64,000 nucleotides of DNA, taken from positions 24,696 to 88,695 of the forward strand of contig NZ_JACORT010000017.1 of NCBI RefSeq assembly GCF_014297465.1, written 5' to 3'. The notes beneath the pieces are model-generated. The model saw nothing but the letters and a program-made list of their open reading frames with translations, ran no database searches and had not been told where the DNA came from. This stretch comes from Ramlibacter cellulosilyticus (GTDB lineage Bacteria > Pseudomonadota > Gammaproteobacteria > Burkholderiales > Burkholderiaceae_C). This document shows, piece by piece, positions 1-6,365 of the stretch. Numbering within the stretch: position 1 is the stretch's first letter; every line of letters starts with the position of its first letter. The translations under genes and the position numbers were made by a program.

Positions 1-537
1 GCCGCGCTTCAGGTGCGTGCGCATCACCATCACCGAGCGGACGGTCATGGCGGCGAAGGCGACGAGGCAGATGCCGTACACCCAGTTCATGGGGAGGTCG
101 ATCATGGTCATGCGCGACGACGAGCCGAGCTTGTCCATCATCAGCCAGGTGAGCACCACCGCGGCGGCGAAGAACGCGATGCGCACGATGTCCACCAGGG
201 TGGCCATCGCCCGCGCCGCCGGCGCCGGCAGGAAGCGGTAGCAGAAGTCGACCTGGATGTGGTTGTTGCGCACCACGCCCATCACCGCGCCCGTGAAGAC
301 GGTGGCGATGAGCAGGTAGCGCGCGATCTCCTCCGTCCACGCGGCCGAGTCGTTCAGCACGTAGCGCGTGAAGAACTGGTAGAAGACCACGGCGCCGAGG
401 ATCCAGAAGAACACCAGGGCCACCCAGGCCTCGGGCGGGGTGCCGGAGAGGTCCACCGCTTCGTCCTGCGCGTGGAACTCGCCGTCGTCGCCCATCACCT
501 TGGGCAGGTCGTCGATCGTGGTGGTGGTGGTGTTCAT
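1..537 (-). CDS. TRAP transporter small permease (DctQ-like), 3' end cut by window edge
   Basis: Small membrane subunit of a tripartite ATP-independent periplasmic transporter. It would sit in the inner membrane between the binding protein and the large DctM permease, which should lie just outside the window. The ATG at 537 opens 179 codons that run off the edge without a stop. After a hydrophilic N-terminus of about 35 residues there are four hydrophobic segments, near residues 37-60, 70-88, 112-134 and 145-168, which fits DctQ. It lies 18 nt after the binding-protein gene and is cotranscribed with it. The substrate cannot be read from this subunit. The neighbouring sugar-acid enzymes suggest a hydroxy acid. 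Confidence 0.85.
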   Translation of the reverse strand, partial: MNTTTTTIDDLPKVMGDDGEFHAQDEAVDLSGTPPEAWVALVFFWILGAVVFYQFFTRYVLNDSAAWTEEIARYLLIATVFTGAVMGVVRNNHIQVDFCYRFLPAPAARAMATLVDIVRIAFFAAAVVLTWLMMDKLGSSSRMTMIDLPMNWVYGICLVAFAAMTVRSVMVMRTHLKRG

Positions 538-555
538 CCGGATCCGGGCCCTTCC

Positions 556-1533
556 TTACTTGATCGCCTGGATGCGGTCGTAGTCGGCCTGGCGGTAGCC
601 GTGGTCCGTGGGCTTGGTGGCCTTCAGCACGGCTTCGCGGAAGGCGTTCTTGTCCACCACGATCACGTTGTTGCCCTTCTTCTTGAACTCGTCGACCAGG
701 CGCGCCTCGGAAGCGACGATCTCGCGCCCGGTCTTGTCCGCGGCCTCCTGCATCACCTCGGTGAAGATCTTCTTGTCGGCGTCGGACAGCTTGCTCCAGG
801 TGCTGCCGGACACCACGGTCAGCAGCGAGTCGACGATGTGGCCGGTGAGCGAGATGTTCTTCTGCACCTCGAAGAACTTCTTCGCCTCGATGGTGGGCAG
901 CGGGTTTTCCTGCGCGTCGACGGTGCCGTTCTGCAGCGCCAGGTAGACCTCGGCGAAGGCGATGGGCGTGGGGTTGGCGCCCAGCGACTTGGGGAAGGCC
1001 AGGTAGGCCGGGGCGTCGGGCACGCGGATCTTCAGGCCCTTCATGTCCTCGGGCTTGCTCACCGCCTTGTTGGACGTGACGTGGCGCGCGCCATAGTAGT
1101 TGAGGGCCACGATGTGGTTGCCGCTCGCCTTGTCGTAGCCGGCGGCCAGCTCCCTGAAGACGTCGCTCTTCGCGTACTTCAGCTGGTGCTCGGCGTCGCG
1201 GAAGATGAAGGGGAAGTAGGAGATGGCGAGCGGCTGGTAGCTGCGCGCGGCGAAGCTGGCGCCGGTGAGCACGATGTCCACGGTGCCCAGCTGCAGGCCC
1301 TGGTTGATGTCGCTTTCCTTGCCGAGCGTCGAGGCCGGGAACACCTGCACCTCGTAGCGCCCGTTGGTGCGCTTCTTGATCTCGTCGCCGGCCCAGACGG
1401 ACCACTTGTGGAAGGGCTCGGAGGTCTCGTAGACGTGGGCCCACTTCAGCTTCGTCTGCGCGAAGGCGGGGCCGGCAGCCGCGGCGGCGAGCGCGCACGC
1501 GGCGATCAGCTTCAGGGTCAGGCGTTTGCTCAT
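556..1533 (-). CDS. TRAP transporter solute-binding protein (DctP family)
   Basis: Periplasmic binding protein of 325 residues that delivers an organic acid to the DctQM permease. An N-terminal signal peptide of about 25 residues (charged start, alanine-rich core, cut after AFA-Q) precedes the mature protein. The rest is typical DctP: ALQNGTVDAQENP and a conserved Arg region near KGLKIRVPDAPAY, where family members clamp a carboxylate. The ATG at 1533 has a GGAG Shine-Dalgarno about 6 nt upstream. It is the middle gene of a minus-strand operon (GntR regulator, this gene, dctQ). The link to uronate or aldonate uptake is inference from the divergent catabolic genes. Confidence 0.9.
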   Translation of the reverse strand: MSKRLTLKLIAACALAAAAAGPAFAQTKLKWAHVYETSEPFHKWSVWAGDEIKKRTNGRYEVQVFPASTLGKESDINQGLQLGTVDIVLTGASFAARSYQPLAISYFPFIFRDAEHQLKYAKSDVFRELAAGYDKASGNHIVALNYYGARHVTSNKAVSKPEDMKGLKIRVPDAPAYLAFPKSLGANPTPIAFAEVYLALQNGTVDAQENPLPTIEAKKFFEVQKNISLTGHIVDSLLTVVSGSTWSKLSDADKKIFTEVMQEAADKTGREIVASEARLVDEFKKKGNNVIVVDKNAFREAVLKATKPTDHGYRQADYDRIQAIK

Positions 1534-1554
1534 GTTGTCTCCTTCGGTGGTGGA

Positions 1555-2280
1555 TCAGGGGGTGTTCGCGCGTTTCCAGCTCGCGCTGTAGCGGCCGGTC
1601 GCCTTCTTCAGGTGCTGCTGCATGGCACGGCGCGCGCCTTCGGCGTCGCGCCCGCGGATCGCCTCCAGCACCGCGGCGTGCTCGCCGATGGCCGCGGTCC
1701 AGGAGGCGGGCGTCTCGAAATAGTCGCCCAGGCGCTCGAACACCGGGCCGTGGCGCGCGCTCCAGAAGCTGCGCACGGTGTCCGCGAGGACCTCGTTGCC
1801 GCAAGCCTGCGCGATCGCGTTGTGGAAGGCCTCGTCGCCTTCGCGCGGTTCGACGTTGGCGGCCACATCCTCGCGCATGCGCTCCAGCGCCGCGGCCATC
1901 TCCGCGACCTGCGGCTTGCGGGCGTGCCGTGCGGCCAGCGCCGCGACTTCGGCTTCCACCAGTTCGCGGGCCTGCATCACCTGCAACGGCCCCCAGTCGG
2001 CGCCGCTTGCGGCGGCCTGGCGCGTGGCGATCGCACCGCTGCGGCGGCGCGCTTCCTGCACGTAGATGCCGGAGCCGATGCGCACCTCGACCCAGCCTTC
2101 GACCTCGAGCGCGATGAGCGCTTCCCGCACCGAAGGCCGGCTCACGCCGAGCTGCCTGGCGAGGTCCCGCTCCGCCGGCAGCCGCGTGCCGGCGACGAAC
2201 TCGCCGCCCGCGATGAGGCCACGCAGCTGCTCCGCGATCTGGCGGTAGAGGCGGCTGGTCTCGACGGTCTGCAGGGGCAT
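1555..2280 (-). CDS. GntR-family regulator, FadR/FCD subfamily
   Basis: DNA-binding repressor of 241 residues. The N-terminal winged helix (about residues 8-75) holds the GntR signature GTRLPAERDLARQLGVSRPS. The all-helical FCD ligand-binding domain follows (about 90-225), with the usual metal-binding His/Asp pattern such as FHNAIAQA and a late His in ATG-proximal helices. FCD regulators commonly sense sugar acids or hydroxy acids. The gene leads the TRAP operon (21 nt before dctP) and is divergent from the SDR/SDR/FAH operon, so it probably controls both from the 180-bp intergenic region. I saw no strong ribosome-binding site at the ATG. Confidence 0.88.
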   Translation of the reverse strand: MPLQTVETSRLYRQIAEQLRGLIAGGEFVAGTRLPAERDLARQLGVSRPSVREALIALEVEGWVEVRIGSGIYVQEARRRSGAIATRQAAASGADWGPLQVMQARELVEAEVAALAARHARKPQVAEMAAALERMREDVAANVEPREGDEAFHNAIAQACGNEVLADTVRSFWSARHGPVFERLGDYFETPASWTAAIGEHAAVLEAIRGRDAEGARRAMQQHLKKATGRYSASWKRANTP

Positions 2281-2290
2281 GGACTAGTGT

Positions 2291-2344
2291 TAGGGGTTAG
2301 GGGCTAGGGGCTAGGGGCTAGGGGCTAGGGGCTAGGGGCTAGGG
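2291..2344. repeat. Tandem heptamer TAGGGGC array with a complementary arm at 2417-2450
   Basis: One TAGGGGT, six exact TAGGGGC units and a partial unit stand in tandem between the divergent regulator and SDR operons. About 75 nt downstream, 2417-2450 carries degenerate GCCCCTA units that are complementary to the array. The two arms could pair in the transcript or on one strand. The far arm ends directly at the GAAGGAG ribosome-binding site of the SDR gene. The runs of four G could also form a quadruplex. Confidence 0.85.
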
Positions 2345-2363
2345 TTGTTGCTGACTGGCCAAG

Positions 2364-2374
2364 TGGTCAGGCCA
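2364..2374. promoter_or_regulatory. Candidate FadR-type operator
   Basis: TGGTCAGGCCA is an 11-bp palindrome with one mismatched pair. It resembles the TGGT-N3-ACCA core bound by FadR/PdhR-type GntR proteins. It lies between the divergent GntR gene and the SDR operon, inside the loop bounded by the heptamer arms. The assignment rests on position and symmetry only. Confidence 0.35.
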
Positions 2375-2464
2375 ATTACTATCCGGCCCGAAGCCTTCGG
2401 AATGCATCGGGGTGTTCCCCTAGCCCCTGGCCCCTCATCTCTAGCCCCTACGAAGGAGCACGAA

Positions 2465-3211
2465 GTGCGACTGCAGAACAAGACCGCCCTCGTCACCGCC
2501 GCCGGACAGGGCATCGGCCGCGCCAGCGCGCTCGCGCTCGCGGCCGAAGGCGCGCAGGTGTGGGCCACGGACGTGAACCCGCGCCTGCTCGATGGCTACG
2601 AAGGCGTGCCCAACGTGCGCTGCGTGCAGCTCGACGTGCTGGACAAGGACGCGATCGGGCGCGTGATCGCGGCCATGCCCGCCATCGACGTCCTCTTCAA
2701 CTGCGCGGGCTTCGTGCACGGCGGCACCGTGCTGCAGGCCAGCGACGAGGAGTGGAACTTCGCCCTCAACCTCAACGTGCGGGCGCAGTTCTGGGCGATC
2801 CAGGCCGCGCTGCCGCGCATGCTGCAGAACAAGGGCGGGCAGGGCGCCGGCAGCATCATCAACATGGCCAGCGTGTGCAGCAGCATCAAGGGCCTGCCCA
2901 ACCGCTTCATCTACGGCACGACCAAGGCCGCCGTGATCGGCCTGACCAAGAGCGTGGCCGCCGACTACGTGGCCAACGGCATCCGCTGCAACGCGATCTG
3001 CCCCGGCACCGTCGACACGCCTTCGCTGCAGGACCGGATCAACGCGAACGCCGACCCGGAAGCCGCGCGCAAGGCCTTCATCGCCCGCCAGCCCATGGGG
3101 CGGCTCGCCACCGCGGAAGAGATCGCGCCGCTGGTGGTGTACCTCGCGAGCGAGGAGTCGGTGTTCGTCACCGGCCAGGCCTATGCGGTCGACGGAGGCA
3201 TCACGCTATGA
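2465..3211 (+). CDS. SDR dehydrogenase, 2-keto-3-deoxy-L-fuconate dehydrogenase-like
   Basis: NAD-dependent short-chain dehydrogenase of 248 residues. It resembles the BDH2/DHRS6 family, whose bacterial members oxidise 2-keto-3-deoxy-L-fuconate at C4. The nucleotide motif TAAGQGIG is at residues 11-18, NxAG-like FNCAGF follows, and catalytic Tyr150 and Lys154 lie in YGTTK. The CNAICPGTVDTPSLQ stretch is typical of that family. I chose the GTG at 2465 because GAAGGAG ends 6 nt upstream; the longer open frame from 2345 runs through the repeat DNA. Its stop overlaps the next ATG (ATGA), so the two SDRs are translationally coupled. The exact sugar acid is inferred. Confidence 0.84.
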   Translation: MRLQNKTALVTAAGQGIGRASALALAAEGAQVWATDVNPRLLDGYEGVPNVRCVQLDVLDKDAIGRVIAAMPAIDVLFNCAGFVHGGTVLQASDEEWNFALNLNVRAQFWAIQAALPRMLQNKGGQGAGSIINMASVCSSIKGLPNRFIYGTTKAAVIGLTKSVAADYVANGIRCNAICPGTVDTPSLQDRINANADPEAARKAFIARQPMGRLATAEEIAPLVVYLASEESVFVTGQAYAVDGGITL

Positions 3212-3954
3212 ACCAGCTCGATTTCCAGGGGCGGCACGCCATCGTCACCGGCGGCGCCGCGGGGCTCGGCCTCGCGATCGCGCAGCGCCTGCTCGCCTCG
3301 GGCGGCAGCGTGTCGCTGTGGGACCGCGACCAGGCCGCGGGCCGGCAGGCGGCCGAGCGCCTGGGCGCCAGCGCCACGTTCGTGCAGGTGGACGTGGCCG
3401 ACGAGACGTCCGTGCGCGAGGCGCTGCAGTCCACCGTGCGCCGCAGCCGGCGCATCGATGCGCTGGTGAACGGTGCCGGCATCACCGGCCCGAACGTGAA
3501 ACTGTGGGAATACCCGCTCGGCTCGTGGCGCCAGGTGATGGACGTGAACCTCACGGGCCTGTTCCTCTGTTGCCGCGAAGTGGTGCCGGTGATGCGCGAG
3601 GCGAACTACGGCCGCATCGTCAACATCGCTTCGGTCGCGGGCAAGGACGGCAACCCGAACGCCAGCGCGTACAGCGCGAGCAAGGCCGCCGTGATCGCGC
3701 TGACCAAGTCGCTCGGCAAGGAGCTGGCCGACGGCGGCGTGCGCGTGAACTGCGTGACGCCCGCGGCCGTGAAGACGGCGATCTTCGACCAGATGACGGA
3801 GGAGCACATCGCCTTCATGCTTTCGAAGATCCCCATGGGCCGCTTCGGCACGCCCGAGGAAGTGGCGGCGATGGTGGCGTGGCTGTGCACCGAGGAATGC
3901 TCTTTCTCCACCGGCGCCACCTTCGACCTCTCCGGCGGCCGCGCCACCTACTGA
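3208..3954 (+). CDS. SDR dehydrogenase of a sugar-acid pathway
   Basis: Second short-chain dehydrogenase, 248 residues. It has the TGGAAGLG cofactor motif near the N-terminus, VNGAG, and catalytic Tyr155/Lys159 in YSASK. The C-terminal segment GRFGTPEEVAAMVAWL is normal for the classical family. Candidate roles are L-fucose/L-rhamnose 1-dehydrogenase or 2-keto-3-deoxy-L-rhamnonate dehydrogenase. Its placement between a KDF-dehydrogenase-like gene and a diketo-acid hydrolase supports a role in that non-phosphorylative route. It overlaps the preceding gene by 4 nt and ends 26 nt before the hydrolase. Confidence 0.8.
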   Translation: MNQLDFQGRHAIVTGGAAGLGLAIAQRLLASGGSVSLWDRDQAAGRQAAERLGASATFVQVDVADETSVREALQSTVRRSRRIDALVNGAGITGPNVKLWEYPLGSWRQVMDVNLTGLFLCCREVVPVMREANYGRIVNIASVAGKDGNPNASAYSASKAAVIALTKSLGKELADGGVRVNCVTPAAVKTAIFDQMTEEHIAFMLSKIPMGRFGTPEEVAAMVAWLCTEECSFSTGATFDLSGGRATY

Positions 3955-3980
3955 CAACAACGACCCCAAGGAAACCAACA

Positions 3981-4835
3981 ATGAAACTGGTTCGCTACGG
4001 CAACCCGGGCCGCGAGAAGCCCGGCCTCATCGACGCCGACGGCAAGCTGCGCGACCTGAGCAGCATCGTCCCCGACATCGGCCCGGCGCAGCTCGGGCAG
4101 GTGGGGCTCGCGCGCATCCGCAAGGCCAACCCGGCCAGGCTGCCGCTGGTGCGCGGCAACCCGCGTTTCGCCTGCCCCGTGGCGCACGTGCCCAAGTTCA
4201 TCGCGATCGGCCTGAACTACTCGGACCATGCCGCCGAATCGAACATGCCGATCCCCGCCGAGCCCATCGTGTTCATGAAGGCGACGAGCTGCATCCAGGG
4301 CGCGAACGACCCCGTGATGCTGCCGCGCGGCTCGGTCAAGACCGACTGGGAGGTGGAACTGGGCGTCGTGATCGGCACGCGCGCCCGCTACGTGCCTTCC
4401 AGCAAGGCACTGAACCACGTCGCCGGCTACACGGTGGTGAACGACGTGAGCGAGCGCGAATACCAGCTGGAGCGCGGCTCGCAGTGGGACAAGGGCAAGG
4501 GCTGCGACACCTTCGGCCCCATCGGGCCGTGGCTCGTCACGGCCGACGAGATCCCCAACGTGCAGCGCCTGGGCATGTGGCTGGACGTGAACGGCGAGCG
4601 CATGCAGACCGGCAACACGAAGACGATGATCTTCAACGTGGCCAAGATCGTGAGCTACTGCAGCCACTTCATGACGCTGGAACCCGGCGACGTGATCACC
4701 ACCGGCACGCCGCCCGGCGTGGGCCTGGGCATGAAGCCGCCGAAGTACCTGAAGAAGGGCGACGTGATGACGCTCGGCATCGAGGGGCTGGGCGAGCAGC
4801 GGCAGCTGGTCGTGCCGTACAAGGCCTCGGCCTGA
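3981..4835 (+). CDS. Fumarylacetoacetate hydrolase family protein, probable 2,4-diketo-3-deoxy-sugar-acid hydrolase
   Basis: 284 residues with an N-terminal cap of about 70 residues and a C-terminal FAH catalytic fold. The metal ligands are visible: Glu124 and Glu126 in WEVELG, and Asp155 in VNDVSERE. TGTPPGVG near residue 240 is the FAH signature. The closest functional match I recognise is the hydrolase that splits 2,4-diketo-3-deoxy-L-fuconate or -rhamnonate to pyruvate plus lactate, the last step after the two SDRs upstream. An AAGGAAA ribosome-binding site precedes the ATG. Other FAH activities (acylpyruvate hydrolysis, ureidoglycolate-type reactions) cannot be excluded. Confidence 0.87.
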   Translation: MKLVRYGNPGREKPGLIDADGKLRDLSSIVPDIGPAQLGQVGLARIRKANPARLPLVRGNPRFACPVAHVPKFIAIGLNYSDHAAESNMPIPAEPIVFMKATSCIQGANDPVMLPRGSVKTDWEVELGVVIGTRARYVPSSKALNHVAGYTVVNDVSEREYQLERGSQWDKGKGCDTFGPIGPWLVTADEIPNVQRLGMWLDVNGERMQTGNTKTMIFNVAKIVSYCSHFMTLEPGDVITTGTPPGVGLGMKPPKYLKKGDVMTLGIEGLGEQRQLVVPYKASA

Positions 4836-4850
4836 CGCGGCCGGCGGCCG

Positions 4851-4880
4851 GCTGTCACAATCCGCCGGCCTCGCCCGTCT
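4851..4880 (+). promoter_or_regulatory. ECF41-type promoter of the sigma factor gene
   Basis: GCTGTCAC, 17 nt, then CGTCT. The -35/-10 pair TGTCAC-N17-CGTC matches the published ECF41 promoter type. The same 8-mer and the same 17-nt spacing recur before the partner gene at 5763-5792. The start codon of the sigma gene is only 8 nt past the -10 element, so the autoregulated transcript may be leaderless or nearly so. Confidence 0.7.
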
Positions 4881-4887
4881 AGGCCGC

Positions 4888-5760
4888 ATGGACTCCCACG
4901 ACGCCACCTTCCACGCCCTGCGCCCCCGCCTGTTCGGCATCGCCTACCGCATGCTCGGCGTGCGCGCGGATGCCGAGGACGTCGTGCAGGATGCCTGGCT
5001 GCGCTGGAACGCCGCGGACACGGCCGCGCTGCAGTCCGCCGAAGCCTGGCTGGTGACGGTCGCCACGCGGCTCGCGATCGACCGCCTGCGCGCGGCGCGG
5101 CTGGAGCGCGAGAGCTACGTCGGCGAATGGCTGCCGGAGCCCATCGTGGAGCTGGACGAGCGCACGCCGGAAAGCATCGCCGAGCGGGCCGACGAGCTGT
5201 CGCTCGCCTTCCTGCACCTGCTGGAGCGCCTCGGTCCCGAGGAGCGCGCCGCCTACCTCCTGCGCCAGGCCTTCGACTACGACTACGGCGAGATCGCGGC
5301 CATGCTGGAGAAGAGCGAGGCGGCGATCCGGCAGGCCGTGCATCGTGCGACCGAGCGCCTGCGGCTGGAGCGGCCGCGGTTCGACGTGCCGCGCGAGACG
5401 CACGAGCAGTTGCTGCGCCGCTTCGTGGCCGCTGCATCCAGCGGTGACCGTGGCGCGATCCGCGCGCTGCTGGCGGACAACGTCTCCGCCATCGGCGACG
5501 GTGGCGGCAAGGTGCCGTCGGTGCCCGGCGGCATGCACGGCGCCGACCGCGTGGCGAACCTCTTCTGGGCCCACCACCTGCGGCTGGGCGAACGCATCGA
5601 ATACCGCCTCGCCACCGTCAACGGCACGCCCGGCTTCCTGCGCATCATCGACGGCCAGGTGGAATCGGCGCAGGCCATCGTCACGGACGGCGAGCGCATC
5701 GTGCGGTTCTACGCGGTGCGCAATCCCGACAAGCTGGCGCGCATCGTCGTCGCGCCCTGA
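4888..5760 (+). CDS. ECF41-group sigma factor with C-terminal SnoaL-like domain (SigJ-like)
   Basis: RNA polymerase sigma factor of 290 residues. Region 2 (about residues 8-75) contains YRMLG and DAEDVVQDAWLRW. Region 4 (about 110-165) contains the helix-turn-helix DYDYGEIAAMLEKSEAAIRQ. A NTF2/SnoaL-like extension (about 180-290) replaces a separate anti-sigma factor. DGGGK at residues 204-208 is the hallmark motif of ECF41 extensions, which modulate the activity of the protein itself. It stands next to a carboxymuconolactone-decarboxylase-like gene, the classical ECF41 partner, and both genes have the same promoter motif. The inducing signal is unknown. Confidence 0.93.
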   Translation: MDSHDATFHALRPRLFGIAYRMLGVRADAEDVVQDAWLRWNAADTAALQSAEAWLVTVATRLAIDRLRAARLERESYVGEWLPEPIVELDERTPESIAERADELSLAFLHLLERLGPEERAAYLLRQAFDYDYGEIAAMLEKSEAAIRQAVHRATERLRLERPRFDVPRETHEQLLRRFVAAASSGDRGAIRALLADNVSAIGDGGGKVPSVPGGMHGADRVANLFWAHHLRLGERIEYRLATVNGTPGFLRIIDGQVESAQAIVTDGERIVRFYAVRNPDKLARIVVAP

Positions 5761-5762
5761 GC

Positions 5763-5792
5763 GCTGTCACACGCGCGCCGCGCGGTTCGTCT
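5763..5792 (+). promoter_or_regulatory. ECF41-type promoter of the AhpD-like partner gene
   Basis: GCTGTCAC-N17-CGTCT, identical in both boxes and in spacing to the element at 4851-4880. A start site about 7 nt past the -10 box would fall near 5799. That leaves a leader containing ACAGGAG before the TTG start at 5837. Confidence 0.7.
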
Positions 5793-5836
5793 TGTGGATG
5801 GAAGCAGCGAGCTTCCGTACCGAACAGGAGAACCCC

Positions 5837-6301
5837 TTGGAGTCCCAGCCCCGCCTCGCCTACCAGGCCCTCGCCCCCCGTGCCACCCAGGCACTCGTCG
5901 CCTTTTCCCGCGCGGCCGCGTCCACGCTCGACCGCCGGCTGCACGAGCTCGTGAACCTGCGCATTTCGCAGGTCAACGGCTGCGCCTTCTGCATGGACAT
6001 GCACGCGGCCGCGCTGCTGAAGATGGACGTCGACCCGCGCGCGCTGCACGTGCTGGCGGGCTGGCGCGAGGCGCACCGCTTCTTCGACGCGAAGGACCGC
6101 GCCGCGCTGGCCTGGGCCGAGGCGGTGAATGCCGTGCCGCACCGCAGCCCTTCCGACGCGGAGTTCGAGGAGGCCCGCCGGCATTTCCGCGACGAGGAGC
6201 TCGCCGAGCTGACCTTCGCCGTCGGCGCGATCCGCGCGTGGAACATGCTCAACGCGAGCTTCCACCTGCCGGTGCCGGCGAAGCCGTACGCGGTCGGCTA
6301 G
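5837..6301 (+). CDS. Carboxymuconolactone decarboxylase/AhpD-like protein (ECF41 target)
   Basis: 154-residue all-helical protein of the CMD/AhpD fold. The redox motif is complete: Cys49-x-x-Cys52-x3-His56 in CAFCMDMH, as in alkylhydroperoxidase AhpD. A peroxide- or thiol-linked reductase role is therefore likely, though true substrates of ECF41-linked members are unknown. I start at TTG 5837 because ACAGGAG lies 6 nt upstream. An in-frame ATG at 5798 would give 13 more residues and would lie almost at the predicted transcription start. The dedicated ECF41 promoter upstream ties it to the sigma factor. Confidence 0.86.
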   Translation: MESQPRLAYQALAPRATQALVAFSRAAASTLDRRLHELVNLRISQVNGCAFCMDMHAAALLKMDVDPRALHVLAGWREAHRFFDAKDRAALAWAEAVNAVPHRSPSDAEFEEARRHFRDEELAELTFAVGAIRAWNMLNASFHLPVPAKPYAVG

Positions 6302-6365
6302 CGGCGCGGGCATTGCGGTGCCGGCCGCCCGGTGCCATCCTGCGGCTTTCGCAGGACCGCCCACC

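Noticed and set aside
13..2307. 764-residue open frame on the plus strand
   Set aside because: His/Arg-rich low-complexity translation antisense to dctQ, dctP and the GntR gene, which have clear families and signal peptide. An artefact of high G+C.
2345..2464. N-terminal extension of the first SDR
   Set aside because: Translates repeat DNA and the candidate operator. The GTG at 2465 has a proper ribosome-binding site and begins the conserved family sequence.
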